Source: Lichina pygmaea (lineage: Eukaryota; Ascomycota; Lichinomycetes; Lichinales; Lichinaceae). From it: a stretch of 64,000 nucleotides of DNA. The notes below the pieces were generated by a model. That model did no database searches and was not told where the DNA came from. It worked only from the letters and a program-made list of their open reading frames with translations. Location of the stretch: the NCBI GenBank assembly GCA_963422465.1, contig OY730169.1, forward strand, positions 4,526,001 through 4,590,000. The letters run 5' to 3'. The stretch's first letter is position 1. The number at the start of each line of letters is the position of its first letter. This document shows positions 23,293 through 35,330 of this stretch, in pieces. Made by a program: the position numbers and the translations under genes.

Positions 23293-23845
23293 CTCTGCCT
23301 GTTTAGTGTGGAATCTGTTGCTGTTTTTCAGCGTGGGCCTGTCGCAAAGTAAAAGTGGACGTTCAGTGGCCGTGTGGCGTGGTAGGGCCGCTTACTCAGG
23401 TATGGCGTACTCCCGTACATACGCACGTTACGTACTGTACGTCTGTATGTCGTATGTCTAAATCTACGAGATGCGTACGAGTACGTAGGATACAGTGAGA
23501 AGACACGGCAAATGGTAAGTACATGGCTTGGACCTTCTTGACGTGGCGCAGGTGGCGCAGATGGCGCAGGGCTGTGGCGTTGAGGGGTATATGCGGGAAA
23601 GGGGGGGTACACCGAAGTATGCAGGGAAGAATCTACACAGCTGGGTTACACGCGAGGAATTGTCCGTTGAATAATTACGTAGCTCCATTTCTCAACTGCG
23701 ATCATACCTTGGCGTGCTTGGGATGGCACGGAAGGCTCCTGGCTGCTTCGCCCGCTGTCTCACCTTGTCTCGTCAGACCGTTGTATCGGCCAAGCGGTCA
23801 AGTTCGAGAATACTCCGACAGGAGCCTTCACTCCGAGATTGATTC
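23293..23845. promoter_or_regulatory. Divergent promoter region of utp13 and the membrane-protein gene
   Basis: About 550 bp separate the two start codons. It contains a TACGTA-type cluster at about 23417-23445. No specific factor site was recognised. Confidence 0.5.
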
Positions 23846-26016
23846 ATGGGTCGGCAAAACTACATCACCCTGCTAGCCCTGGTACGTTGACATGCAGCCA
23901 GACTTGAGGAGGCGTGGTTGACTCATCATCCCAGGGGCGTTCGGCGTACGAAGAACCGGATATCGATACGCAACTGCATCGTACAAGAGTCCAAGTGCTC
24001 GCCGCAGAAGATGACAGTCGACAAGATTCTCGGCGAGAAGCAGCTGTGTCTGGACGCTACGTCCACCTGTACGATTCTAGGGGCCATCCAGTCAATCAGG
24101 CGTCGCGAGCCCTGACCCGTCGCCTCATTCGGGCGCAAAATGACGTCCTTGCTACGATAGGAGTGTGCGTTGCGAATCCGCAGAGCAATGCCCTCACCAT
24201 CCAGAGAAGTGGGACCACAAATGTCTTCCCTGAAGATGGAGACTTCATCGACGGCCTCGACTGTACGAGCGCGACAGGACTAGGGCTTCTCGCTTCAGAC
24301 TTTGCTTGCCTGTTCCTGGCTACATGGTGGAACGCTGGGGTCAGGTATCGGTTGCAGGTAAGCAATGGCCCGGTGCGCTCTATACGAAATCACCAGGCTG
24401 ACGCGCAAACTGTATTCAGGCCTTTCCGTGGTTCGCGGGAAAGAACATCTTCAGAACCATCTGTTCGGATGTCCAAGCCCTTGGATGGAAAAGACTCTTC
24501 CTGGGAGGACTGTTGTCGTCGACCATACAGGTGCTCAGCAGCATTGGCCGAGATGGCGCAATTGCCTTGTTGCATCGCTTCCTCTATATGCAACTGGCGT
24601 ACAACGAAGAGAGCCTGAAACGAAGGAAAAGGTGGAACACTCTGCTAGGCTACCTGGATCGAGGGTAAGCTCTTCATCCTTTCGCCAGACCGGTTTCAAA
24701 GTCGGCCGTTGTAGGGACTGACGTATCTCTTCGCAAGTCTGATGATCGCTTGGTTTGTCCATCTCGCTCCGTTTGGAGCATGGAGCATACTGCAACACCT
24801 GGGTTTGATTGCACCATATGCGCCAGTCCCAACTCGCGATTTCTGCGCTTGGTTCTTCTCCATGCCCGGCTACCAACACACTTCTCTTTGGACGGCATTC
24901 ACACATCAATCGTGGACCAGTCTGGCCCACGCCCTCCTTCGGTGGCCACTCTTCTGGTTCTTCGCAAACAGCATGTCAAAGTTCGTACTGGACTACTTCC
25001 TCTTCACCAAGATCAGACCCTGTTTTGTTGAGTGGGTAGATGCCGAGGCCGCCGCGGCTAGAATGGTTCTTCACGGCCGTTCTGGACCCAGGATCGGTCT
25101 GCTGCACAACGGCGGCGGTGCCCAGCCGCGCATGGTCAACTGGTGGACTGCAACTCGGGGATGGTTAGTACGAAAACTGTTCTACCGACCGGTCTCGACC
25201 TCGGAGCTCTTCAGCCATGTATATACAGAGCAGCAGCGGCAGCAGCAGCAGACTCATTCGCTGAATCCGCTGGCTCCTTCGGTTACTTTGGAGGTGACGG
25301 AAACGGCAATGGCCGCAGACGGTACAGCTTCTACCGGTCAGGCGAATGCAGCAGGTGGCGAGGCCTCACAACAACCAATGGCGGTTCCAGAGGATGGCGA
25401 GTCAGCGGGCGTTTCCCCGGTCGAACCACCCGTCAGCGGTGTCAGGGTAGCTCACCATCGAGGCGATCATCCGGGGTCGGCGATGCTTGAAGTGGAAGTG
25501 TCACGAGCCAGACAGGCTCTCATGCATGCCGCGACGAGCCCCAACTCCAACTCAAATGTCGGCGGAGCTACCTTGCAACATCACGCGCAGCCTAGACTGG
25601 GTGCACTCGATCCCCCCGTTTGCGTGTCCACCTATCCGGTTCTTTCCTATTCGTCTCGGCTCTCCGAGACCATCGCGACCTTGCTCACCCTTCCTCTGGA
25701 GACATACATGGTGCGAGTTCTCGTACGGTCATACCTGGAGACGACGCAAAGTCGGATGCAGGTACCTATAGCGCCGCCAGTTCCTTGGCCATTCCGTTGG
25801 TCTGAACCTCGCCCTGAACTGTTTGGTACGACGTACCTGCTTCAGCCCTTCTCCCGTCAATGGGTCTTGAATATGTGGGGTTGGCAAGCCATAGATGCAG
25901 TCATTAGTTTTGGCCTCTGCGAGATCGTGTGCCAAGTTGCATGGTGGTATGCTCAACGGCAGACCAGGCGGGGAAGGACGTCACTCTGGAGTCCAGCTGT
26001 TCTAAGGGACCTCTGA
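23846..26016 (+). CDS. Multi-span membrane protein of unknown function, conserved in filamentous fungi
   Basis: Exons 23846-23881, 23935-24357, 24420-24664 and 24738-26016 give 660 residues in frame (donors GTACGT, GTAAGC, GTAAGC). The first exon codes only MGRQNYITLLAL and is the weakest part of the model. Hydrophobic segments include GLLASDFACLFLATWW, LFLGGLLSSTIQVL, MIAWFVHLAPFGAWSIL and, near the C-terminus, IDAVISFGLCEIVCQVAWW. A Gln/His and low-complexity insertion occupies about residues 390-500. The C-terminal block LTLPLETYMVRVLVRSYL has a Pro-x-Glu motif reminiscent of mitochondrial carrier repeats, but three clear carrier signatures are not present. I therefore leave it as an unassigned membrane protein, possibly mitochondrial. 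Confidence 0.65.
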
Positions 26017-26428
26017 GGATCTTTGCTCTATATCTGTCTGTTCAGATGCAAGATCAGCAACAACTGTTAATGGTACTGTACGAAGGTATCCATTCCTTTG
26101 CCGCACAAGATATTATGCAGTATTGAAACATGTCGAAGCAAGCTTAACCAGAGCTAGTAGAGGACACCCCTCAATGGCCCTCGCAGTAGCCGTGAGATAG
26201 CTGTAGCGCCACCTGAAAATAGGCGTCTGGTGCCTAGAAATTTACGGTAATCGTGCACCTTCTTAGCTTCCCATGCACTAACGGACACCTACCGTACTTC
26301 TTTTCCGTAACTCCAGGGCAAGTTTGCGATACGGCCACCCAGCACCCTTTCGACAATCTTCAAAGACCCGACTTTAGCAGAATTTAACTTCAACTGGACT
26401 TGCCGTTGCTATCAGACAGCCCTTTCGA
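26017..26428. other. Intergenic spacer upstream of sad1
   Basis: About 410 bp with no coding content. It must contain the sad1 promoter. No site was recognised. Confidence 0.5.
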
Positions 26429-28229
26429 ATGTCGAAGCGCCATGCTGAGGAAGACCTCGACGCGGTCACGGCGGTGGACTCTCCAGCGTCCAAACGGCCA
26501 CGGGTATCGGATGACACCGACCACCCGCCCTCGAACGAGGAGCGCCAAGCACGACCTGATGACATGACAAACGGCCACAGTCCCAGCAACGAGGCTACGA
26601 ACGGAGGAGCTGCTCAGCATGCAGCGGTCGAAAGTGCCGATGTAAGCGTTGATGCACTTGTTGACGATGAGGATCAACGATCCGCCTTGACGTCACATCG
26701 GCGGCAAGAGGCGCCAGCCGAGGGCTACACAGATCTATATCTGGACACGATCGATCGTTCTGTTCTGGACTTCGACTTCGAGAAGCTGTGCTCGGTGACG
26801 TTGTCGAACATCAACGTCTACGCGTGTCTGGTGTGCGGCAGGTACTACCAGGGTCGAGGTCCCAAGTCGCATGCGTACTTCCACTCGCTCGAGGTAGGCC
26901 ACCATGTCTTCGTTAACATGGAGACGAAACGGGTCTACGTGCTTCCCGAGGGGTACGAGGTCAAGAGCAAGAGTCTGGAGGACATCAAGTTCGTCGTCGA
27001 TCCACGATACTCGAAGGAAGCGGTCGCCAAGCTTGATACAGAGCCTGGAGCCACCAGGGATCTGGCTGGAAAGAAGTACACCCCAGGTACGAGATCCGAT
27101 GATGTGTAGCGGAACCCGCGCAGAAATAGCTAACGGGAAGCAGGATTCGTCGGGCTCAACAACATCAAAGAGAACGACTACCTCAACGTCATCGTGCACA
27201 GTCTAGCGCACGTTCCTCCACTGAGAAACTTCTTCATGCTAGAGGATCTATCATCGGCGCCTCAACTAGCCCAACGCTTCTCCATCCTTGTCCGCAAGAT
27301 ATGGAATCCTCGGGCGTTCAAGTCGCACGTCTCTCCGCACGAGCTTTTGCAGGAGGTCTCGCTGCGCTCCAACAAACGCTTCAGCCTCCTCGAACAAGCC
27401 GATCCGGTCGAGTTCCTCAGCTGGTTCTTGAACCACCTGCATCTGGCGCTCGGTGGCAGCAAGACGAAAGCGGGCACTAGCATCGTCCAGAAAGTGTTTC
27501 AAGGGAGGCTGAAGGTCGAGAGTCAACAGATCACGGCGAAGGCAGACGCCGGTGACCGATTGCGCTTCGAGGAGGCAGCCGAGGTCAAGGTCGATGTCAG
27601 CAGGTTCTTGATGCTGACGTTGGATCTACCTGCGGCACCTTTGTTTCAGGACGAGCTGGACCGAAATATCATTCCTCAGGTACGATACTCCCCCCCTCGG
27701 TCCGACCGCTTCCCGAGAGTCTTCCTCTGATTCGATCGCTCACGCGCGGCAGGTCCCCCTCATCAACATCCTCTCCAAGTACGACGGTATCCGGTCTCAA
27801 GAGCATCTGAACCACCGACGACGCTACCGTCTCCTGCACCCTCTGCCTCCGTACCTCGTCTTCCACATCAAGCGCTTCTCGAGGAACAAGTTCGTGACGG
27901 AGCGCAACCCGACGATCGTGACCTTCCCCGTGCGCTCGCTCGACATGTCTCCGTACGTCGAGCCGGCCCCGGCAGCGGCCGGCTACGCCCAGGGCGAGCC
28001 GATCTGGTACGACCTCGTGGCGAACGTCACGCACGAGGCCATCCGCAGCCGCGACGACAGCGTCGAGGGCGAGACGCCGCGCAAGGTCTGGCGCGTCCAG
28101 CTCCGCGACAAGGCCCGCGACGAGTGGATCCAGGTGCAGGACCTCTTCGTCGAGGAGGTACGCAAGGAGATTCTGTTCCTCGGCGAGAGTTACGTGCAGG
28201 TCTGGGAACGGCGGCGGCGGAGGGGATGA
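26429..28229 (+). CDS. sad1: Sad1/USP39, inactive ubiquitin-hydrolase-like tri-snRNP factor
   Basis: Exons 26429-27086, 27144-27679 and 27753-28229 give 556 residues. Donors are GTACGA in both introns. After a charged N-terminus, the ZnF-UBP domain is visible (LCSVTLSNINVYACLVCGRY, GPKSHAYFHSLEVGHHVFVN). The peptidase C19-like domain follows, beginning FVGLNNIKENDYLNVIVHSL and ending in FLGESYVQVWERRRR. In active USPs the first of these motifs carries the nucleophilic Cys; here an Asn stands in its place, which agrees with the known loss of catalysis in Sad1/USP39. The protein is needed to load the U4/U6.U5 tri-snRNP (established for yeast and human). With Spp2, it is the second splicing factor in this window. 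It is convergent with pre1. Confidence 0.9.
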
Positions 28230-29346
28230 AATGGGGCTGTAGGTGGCGGCAGATGGGGATGAATACGGAGAGGGGATCTGTGCATGAGCGGATAGTCGTG
28301 AGATGCATGCATTTGAGTGATGTGACAGGCATGGTGTCGTCCGAACCAAGTCGATCTCTCTTCAGAAACCGTAGGTCATTCTCTTTCAAAACATGATCGT
28401 TCCTAGGGGACACTCGATTATATCCAGCAAAGGCTTCATCTCCTTGGGCTGACCTATCAGATGTACGATGCGTACTTGTAGTACTGCACAGTGTGACTTT
28501 AGACTGTGATCATTCAGTAGCATCTATTGTAGCCCAACTACAGCTACTGCGAGAGGTGTTCATTGTACTTGTGCTACTTCTTGTGGTGGGAAGGCAGAGA
28601 GGAGAGAAAGGAGGGGTCTGACCTTTTTGGAAATATGGCAGATGTTCTTCCCCCCTCCAGTTTGATAGAGGGTGTTTTCAAGCCACATATTCTCTTGTAT
28701 TTCTTCTTCTTCTTATCGAACTATGGGCTGGATTGATTACAGCATTACAGTTACCGTACACAGTCACAGGCAGACAGAGCTATTGCTTTCCGGGCTGCGC
28801 TACAGACTGCACTACAGTACATACGTACGGAAGTACTACATGTATACATCAGACTCACATACACGAGACAGTATCAGGGAGAAAACAGAGAAATCGAAGG
28901 TACGGACTCGAGCCCAAATCCACAGACTGATTAAGAGATAATCTATACAGCCTTGCAGGTAATACTCAGACTGCGGTCTACCTACATTACATACACTACT
29001 TGCACATTTGATATCTCACTCCCTTCTTGCCTCCCTCTCCTTCCCTCTCCCTCCTTCTCCCTCCCTCAGTTCCACCCTCAGTTCCTCCCTTATTCACAAC
29101 CTACCAAGTAGCCTACCAAACAAGTCAAGCAGCCAAACGAACCAAGCAACCAAACCTACCAAGCAGCCAACCCAATCGAAAGCAGCTATGAATCATCCAT
29201 AGTCCCGATTTCAGTCCCCATCAAACTACCCAGCGTCCAAAAAAGACGGACCCGCCAGAAAAGACGATACGGAAGGGTCACAGAAAAGAGCACGGAGCCG
29301 GGACGAGAGAAGAATATCTGGGTTCGAGTTTCAAAATTTCCACGTT
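28230..29346. other. Convergent sad1/pre1 spacer, no gene
   Basis: Contains a CTT microsatellite near 28700, a CT-rich tract at about 29010-29090 and a run of CCAAAC/CCAAGC words at about 29100-29190. No coding frame was recognised. Confidence 0.55.
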
Positions 29347-30449
29347 CTATGCAGCTTTAACGGGTTTATCATCCTCGTAGTCAATCTCGCGAATGCCTTC
29401 TTCGGTGATGACCTTGACGAGCATGCCCTTGAAGTCGATGGGCATCCGCCTCTTGAGCTCGTCCGTGCACATGCGCAGAATCTTGAGGCCCTGCTCAAAG
29501 TCAATGTCCCGGTGATGGTGCTTGTCGAGGATCGATAGGCAGTAGTACCTATAGCGCCGGGAGCACAGGCCGCGGGTTTTGGTTAGTTGAGAGAGGTATT
29601 GCCTTGAAGGGGTTGACCTGAATAGACTTGGGATTGGAATTGGGCTGAGGCTTGAGGGGGACCCGCAGGTGCCGTGTGCTGTCATGGTACGCCGAATGAT
29701 GGGCAATGCAAACCTAGCTCAATGGAATGTCGATGCGGGCAGGTCGTTGGGGAGCAGAATGAAATTCGTGAGACGTACTGCGCATAGCCATGAGCGGCGT
29801 ACGGCACCGGAGCTAACGCCGCCAAGTAGTCCAGCCAGTACAACGACGGTCGATGCGTGATCGGGTCGACGCCTCCGAGCAGGAGGTTGACCGAGTATGG
29901 TTTTCTCGAGCGCAAGCTGGTTGCTAGTTCTTGGCGCACGAAATTCGCCACGGCGGACGGCGACAGATCGGTCTCGTTGCGCATTGAGTACAGCTGCACG
30001 TTGGCTTGAATGTATTCGGCGAATTGCACTGCGTTGAGTCAGACATATATCAGCAACGACACACCACTCAATAGCGAGGGCAAAAAGTAGACCCAAACCG
30101 GCTCAACGGTGACAGATAAGTAGAATCGCCATTCGGCAAGAGCAGCCAGTTACCAAGAGCTCACGGACAGGGATGCGGAGCTTCAGAGCAATGGGTGGAA
30201 GGGAGACAGCACCGGTATCACCAGCCTCGCCCGAGAAGGCCATCATGGTATGGGAGTTCAGCTGGCGCGTCTTGTCGTCTTCGGTCTTGAGGATGGTCGC
30301 CCCGCGCATCGCGGCTTTGGACGCCGCGACCAGAGTGAAGTCGCGGCCGGTGAGTCCAAGGAGGACTTCCCTGCATAGTTCCACCAAGTAGCGATCAGTA
30401 AAGGGAGCTCGGCCGAAGGTACGGAGCTCGAGATATTGAGAACATACAT
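29347..30449 (-). CDS. pre1: Proteasome subunit beta type-4 (Pre1/PSMB2), start codon split by an intron
   Basis: The model is exons 30449-30448 (AT), 30370-30213, 30028-29779 and 29548-29347, predicting 203 residues, against about 198-201 in the family. Joining AT to the G after the acceptor TATGCAG yields [20 protein letters not shown], the expected beta-4 N-terminus. The 77-nt intron has donor GTATGT, branch ACTGAT and a good acceptor. No other in-frame ATG gives this N-terminus. Further markers are [38 protein letters not shown] and [20 protein letters not shown]. Beta-4 is a non-catalytic subunit of the 20S core ring: no propeptide and no active Thr1, as expected. Exon phases agree throughout. 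The alternative is that translation begins at a contiguous ATG at 30449-30447 on unspliced RNA, which would not reach this frame. Confidence 0.85.
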
Positions 30450-31077
30450 GTCGCTACGATATGGAGATATGAACGACTGGGAGGGTTCTGGACGTTGTGT
30501 CGGTGATGGAGCTTGCCGCAAACGACGCGATAGCTGCACTGCTGCCTCCGACCGCTGAACGTGCTCGCCGAAGCTTACCCGTACGAAGTACGTACGTACT
30601 AGGTACCGTACGTACAGAGCTACAGTAGGTTACGTAATTCGCCCTTCCGTACGGAAGTACATACGTACCTCCCGTACTTCCAGCGCGTAAGACTCTCTTG
30701 ATTTGTCTGTGTCGCTAGCTAGGCATCTACCGTAATATACAGAGAAAATTCTCTTCTCTCACGTGACCTCAGCTCTGGCAGCGAGCGAGGACTGGTCTCT
30801 CCCAACCCCCAGGTCAACAGAAATTAATTAATTAATTACTACGAGGAACGCAACCTCGACATCTTCCATCTTGAAGGCCATGTTTCCAATAGTAGAAGAA
30901 TAGCCTGACATGATGCACCCGAATCTTGATGAAGAACGAATGCGTGGTGCCTCCCGACGTTCAGACAACCAGCAGAGCAGCGCAGTGTAGATCTTCCACA
31001 TTGACGGTGCATAAGTCCGTCGTAAAGGCTTTCTCAGGCCAGACATCAGAATGGCTGACGGAGACGTTTGCTCTCCT
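30450..31077. other. pre1 upstream region / RTA1-like 3' flank
   Basis: It contains dense TACGTA palindromes at 30580-30680, including GTACGGAAGTAC. No gene was seen. Confidence 0.5.
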
Positions 31078-32527
31078 TCATCCGCGCTGCTGAGACCGTG
31101 GCTGGTTGACGTATGCGTCGGGCTGAGTGCTACCCGGCACCGTCGTCTGAGGAGGCCACTTGTTTTCCAGACTTCCCATTCCCAGCTCCACCCATGATGT
31201 GTTGCGATTTGCACTCGGCCGGACGCCGCTTGCCATGGCCGAGCGGTTCGCTGGGGGATCGTGATCGGCAGAGACGTCCTTTAATCGAACTTTCAAAGAA
31301 CGTGCTGGCAAATATCCTCCCGGGTGGACCCAAAGAAATATGATAAAGACCACTGTGGGGGTCACCCAAGAATCAGCAAGTGAAATCGAAACATGTGAGT
31401 GTGAACAGAACCTGACGTACTCAACGTTGGTAAAGCGTGGAAGAGGGAAAATGGCCATTCTTGACTTTTCAGGTAGTTGCGCTTTGGCAAGTCGATCGAA
31501 ACATGAATGATACGATACAGCATGCGGGACTGCTTCAACGTTAGCCACATCACAACGTCTGAGAAGCAACAAGATAGAAATCAGTCACCGGAAGCTCACC
31601 GTCATCAAAATGGACGAAGCCACAGTGGCCCATCCAAGGTACCTCCAATTTCTTGTTTGACGGACAGGCCACTGTTGTCTCCATCTCTTGCTCACAAACA
31701 TGAACCGGATCGCGAAAAGTGTGAAAAGGGTGAGTCCAAGAAGTTGAAATGCAGTTGCAGCTTTCTGTACGACCTCTCCACGACTGCTTTCATACTTTTT
31801 CTGACTGGGGATACCACTGTAAACATTGCGGTCTATGAACAACACGACATAGGAGCCTAGATCAAATGACACGAACACAAGCACGATCCAGCGAGCAGGT
31901 ACCCAGAGCGTTTGGAGTTGTCGCTCCGCTTCTGGGGTGACCCACCAAACCAGTCGTCCAAATGTCATGTACCATGCTGCAGCTACAAGAGAAGATGCGA
32001 AGCTACGCAGAGACTGTAATCAGATACGGCATACAAGCAAATAGTCATGCCATCGCGGATAAGGGACTGGGTTCAATCAAGAAACATACGTACTGAGTGA
32101 TAAGGACACTGACTAGCGCCACAAAGGTCACTGGGAACAGCATCTTCGAGTCATACACAAAGTTCTGCGCTGACTTAGACACCGAGTAAGCTCTCGCAGT
32201 GTAGATCAAGGCTTCCACTGCGAGTACTAGTATCAGCCAACATCCGGACAAAGTTTTTTCGGGTTTGAGTACTTACAGCCAGCTCCCATCGTCATGCACC
32301 AGAAAAACCATGTTTTAAGCCTGTGATGTAGAAACACGAGCAGTATCGAAATGATGCTAAAGCATACAGCTCCGCTCACGGCGAGAGCGGAGGAGAACCT
32401 GTAGACGTAGAAGGTATTGAAGTTCTTGTATGCTGCGACTGATCATTGAGAAGGTGGTTAGCAGTCGTGTTCTCGGGGATCAGATGTCTTGAAGGGGGAA
32501 TGTCTTACCTGTAGTATTGTGATTCAT
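31078..32527 (-). CDS. RTA1-like seven-span membrane protein
   Basis: Six exons: 32527-32509, 32438-32277, 32217-32090, 32013-31600, 31529-31421 and 31352-31078, for 368 residues, all phases consistent. Hydrophobic spans follow one another from residue ~20: SSALAVSGAVCFSIIS, LEALIYTARAYSVSK, MLFPVTFVALVSVLI, then WYMTFGRLVWWVTPEAE, ARWIVLVFVSFDLGSY and FQLLGLTLFTLFAIRFM. The Gly-Arg-x-x-Trp and Phe-Asp blocks and the late motif RMLYRIIHVSID with HPGGYLP match the RTA1 family (yeast Rsb1/Rta1, implicated in lipid translocation and azole or 7-aminocholesterol resistance). The acceptor of exon 5 is the least certain, because CTAAC lies only about 10 nt before the chosen CAG. The substrate is unknown. 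It shares a promoter region with rrp9. Confidence 0.75.
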
Positions 32528-33215
32528 TGCTATCTGTGCAACAGGGAAGCGTATCAATGAATCTCGAACAAGATGTTCAGCGCTTTGCAGTATATGTTGA
32601 AGTTCTAGCCTGCGAAGAATATCTCGTGAAAGGATAGGAGGAAACACGCTGCTAGTAACTCTAGCGGTGGGATAATAGTGCTCAGAAAAGGGGTAGTCTG
32701 ACCGAGGCCGAATAGGGATATGATAAGCCATGCCCTAGCCTGCACGTATGTACTGTACGTAACATACGTGTTGGGGCGAATGCTAGGGAAAGACTTTATC
32801 ATGTGAATCGTACGTAGAACTTATAGTTCTAAGCACGTAACGTATCTCTAGTACAACCAGTAGCGATCACATACGGTACTGTACGCTCAGGTTAGCGTAT
32901 ATACCGTATACCGGTATCGGTAGAGTTCCACAGTGATAGTAGGTGTTATGCTTACGTATCATACTGCGGGGGCTTATGTGGTTCACTGGCCCTACGCAGG
33001 GTAGGACTTCAAGTGGCTCTGTAGTCCTACTCCGGACCTTCGCAGTCTGGGGAGGGGGGATTTACTGTACTTCGTATGTGGTCGTGCCTACCCACAGTCA
33101 TTTCCTGCACACCGACCTAGTGCTGGTACGTACATTGCCGTTTGCGTGCTCAAATCCGAGCCCACAACAGCGGAGGAAAATATTCGTTGAAATTCAAACG
33201 GACGGCATCGCTACA
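32528..33215. promoter_or_regulatory. Divergent promoter region of the RTA1-like gene and rrp9
   Basis: About 690 bp with TACGTA words at about 32743-32770 and ATACCGTATACCGGTATCGG palindromes near 32900. No factor site was recognised. Confidence 0.5.
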
Positions 33216-35330
33216 ATGTCGTCCTTCTTCACCCTTCCGAGCTCTCAGCGCAAGCGTAAGCGGGCGGAGGCCGGAGGACCAACATCGTTCAAGAGGAAGG
33301 ATAACAACAAGAGGCACAGGCCCACACAGGTCGCCTCGAGACCACAGCGAGACGACTCTATTTCAGGTAGCGGCAGCGAAGACGAAGAGGACGATGGACG
33401 GCGCCGGGCAGAGACACCAGAAGACGAGGACGACAAGGCCAGCTCCGATGACGAAGGAGAGACGGCGGCCGAGAAGAGGTTACGGCTCGCTGAGCGGTAT
33501 CTGGACAACATCAGGGACGAGATCGATGAGACCGGCTTTGATGCCGAGCAGATAGACAGAGATCTCATTGCCGAGCGGTTGAAGGATGATCTGGTACGGG
33601 ACTCGTTGTAAGATCGACATGAGCCACCGCGCACACACTAACTGCAGCCATAGGCCGAGTCGAAAGGCAGGCTGTACCGTCGGATTGCTTCGAGTCTGGC
33701 CTTTGAGGGGGCCAGCCAGGTGCTGTTCCGTGCCGACACTCAGGCTACAACTTCTGTCGCCGCCTGTCCGCCCTCTGTCTACACCGTCTCAAAGGATCTG
33801 ACGCTCGTCAAGTGGGAAATACAACCCGCCCCTACAAGGACCGCAGCATCCAATGGACGGCCACCAAGAGCGGGAGGTCCAAGCCCAGGAGAGATGCGTG
33901 CTGGCCATCGCCGTCGACCCAAGCAGAAGGCGTTCGTGCGCGGACGACGGAAGGCCGGATCATCTGACTACATCGGGCACATCGATCACATTCTTACCGT
34001 GGCCGCGTCCGAAGATGGCAGATTCGTCGTCACAGGGGGCCGCGATCGACGCATAGTGGTGTGGAACGCAGCCGACCTTAAACCGCTTCGGATGTTCACA
34101 CAGCATCGGGACGCCGTCACGGGTCTCGCGTTCCGGAGGGGCACGAATCAGCTCTATTCGGCCTCGAAGGATCGGACGATCAAGCTCTGGAGTCTCGACG
34201 AGCTGGCATACGTCGAGACGCTCTTCGGCCACCAAGACGATGTGGTCGACATTGCGGCCTTGGCGCAGGAGCGATGTATCAGCGTCGGGGCTCGTGACCG
34301 AACCGCTCGTCTGTGGAAGGTCGCCGACGAGACGCAGCTGGTCTTCCGTGGAGGCGGGGGGGCGTTCAGAGAGCGGAAGAGGGGCGGCAGGGACAAAGCA
34401 GCCGAGGTCAAGGGCCACGGTCCGAGCGTGTCACATGCCGAGGGCAGCATGGACCGCATCGCGCTCATCGACGAGGAGGCGTTCGTGACGGGGAGCGACA
34501 ACGGGTCGATCTGTCTGTGGAACCTGCACAAGAAGAAGCCCGTCTTCACGATCCCTGTCGCACACGGCCTCGACCCGGCCCCTCTGGCGACGGACAGCTG
34601 GGCCGAGGCGGATCCCGCGAGGGAGGCGCCCTGTGGGCCTCGGCCGCGCTGGATCACCGCGCTGGCCACGGTGCCACACTCTGATCTGGTGCTCAGCGGG
34701 AGCTGGGACGGCTATGTTCGCGTCTGGCGCGTGGCTGCCGATAAGCGATCGCTGGAGCCTCTGGGCTCTCTTGGCGGCAGCAGCGCCGCTGCTCGGGCGA
34801 TCACGGTCAACGGACACCATCAATCGGTCTCGACTTCTGAGATCGCGTCTCTGGGTCTCGGCCACACAGACAACGGCGAAGCTAACGAGCAGGCGAGCAA
34901 CGATGGCGGGGAAAACACGACATCCCACACGATCAGTCCCGCCGAACCGGCGACGCAAGGAATCAGAGGCATCGTTAACGATCTGACCGTGATCGACCGG
35001 CACGAGCACAGCAGGACCAGCATTCACACCAACGCCAACAGCGCCAATAGAAGCGACAATCAGCCCAACAGCAAAACAGAAGGAGGTGTCTGCGTCATTG
35101 CAGCAATCGGCAACGAACACCGTCTCGGACGGTGGAAGATGGTGCAAGACAAGAAGGTCAAGAACGGGGCCGTTCTTTTCGAGGTACCTTTCAAGACGAG
35201 TCTGGCTCCTTCTTCTTCTTCTGCTGTTGCTATTGCTGCTGCTACTGTTGCTGTGTCTCCTGCAAGGGAGGCCGAGTCTTCTTCCCATACGAGGTCGAGC
35301 GGGATGGTGATGGAGGTGGAGGAAGAATAA
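33216..35330 (+). CDS. rrp9: Rrp9 (U3-55K), WD-repeat protein of the U3 snoRNP
   Basis: Exons 33216-33593 and 33654-35330 give 684 residues. The intron has donor GTACGG, branch CTAAC and acceptor CATAG. The N-terminus is basic then acidic (MSSFFTLPSSQRKRKR, then a Ser/Asp/Glu-rich part). The family block AEKRLRLAERYLDNIRDEID precedes the propeller. The splice joins LKDDL to AESKGRLYRRIASSL, as in Rrp9. WD units include VTGGRDRRIVVWNAADLK, YSASKDRTIKLWSLDEL, SVGARDRTARLWKVAD, FVTGSDNGSICLWNLHKKK and LSGSWDGYVRVWRVA. Rrp9 binds box B/C RNA of U3 in the SSU processome (established), the same machine as Utp13. It is longer than the yeast protein because of insertions at about residues 385-470 and a Ser/Ala-rich tail. 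Confidence 0.9.

Noticed and set aside
26390-28413. Antisense frames opposite sad1
   Set aside because: Shadows of the sad1 exons with Arg/Leu/Asp-rich composition and no independent motif.
32943-33215. N-terminal extension of the Rrp9 frame
   Set aside because: The frame is open upstream of 33216 but crosses promoter-like TACGTA DNA; MSSFFTLPSSQ at 33216 matches the expected start of Rrp9.
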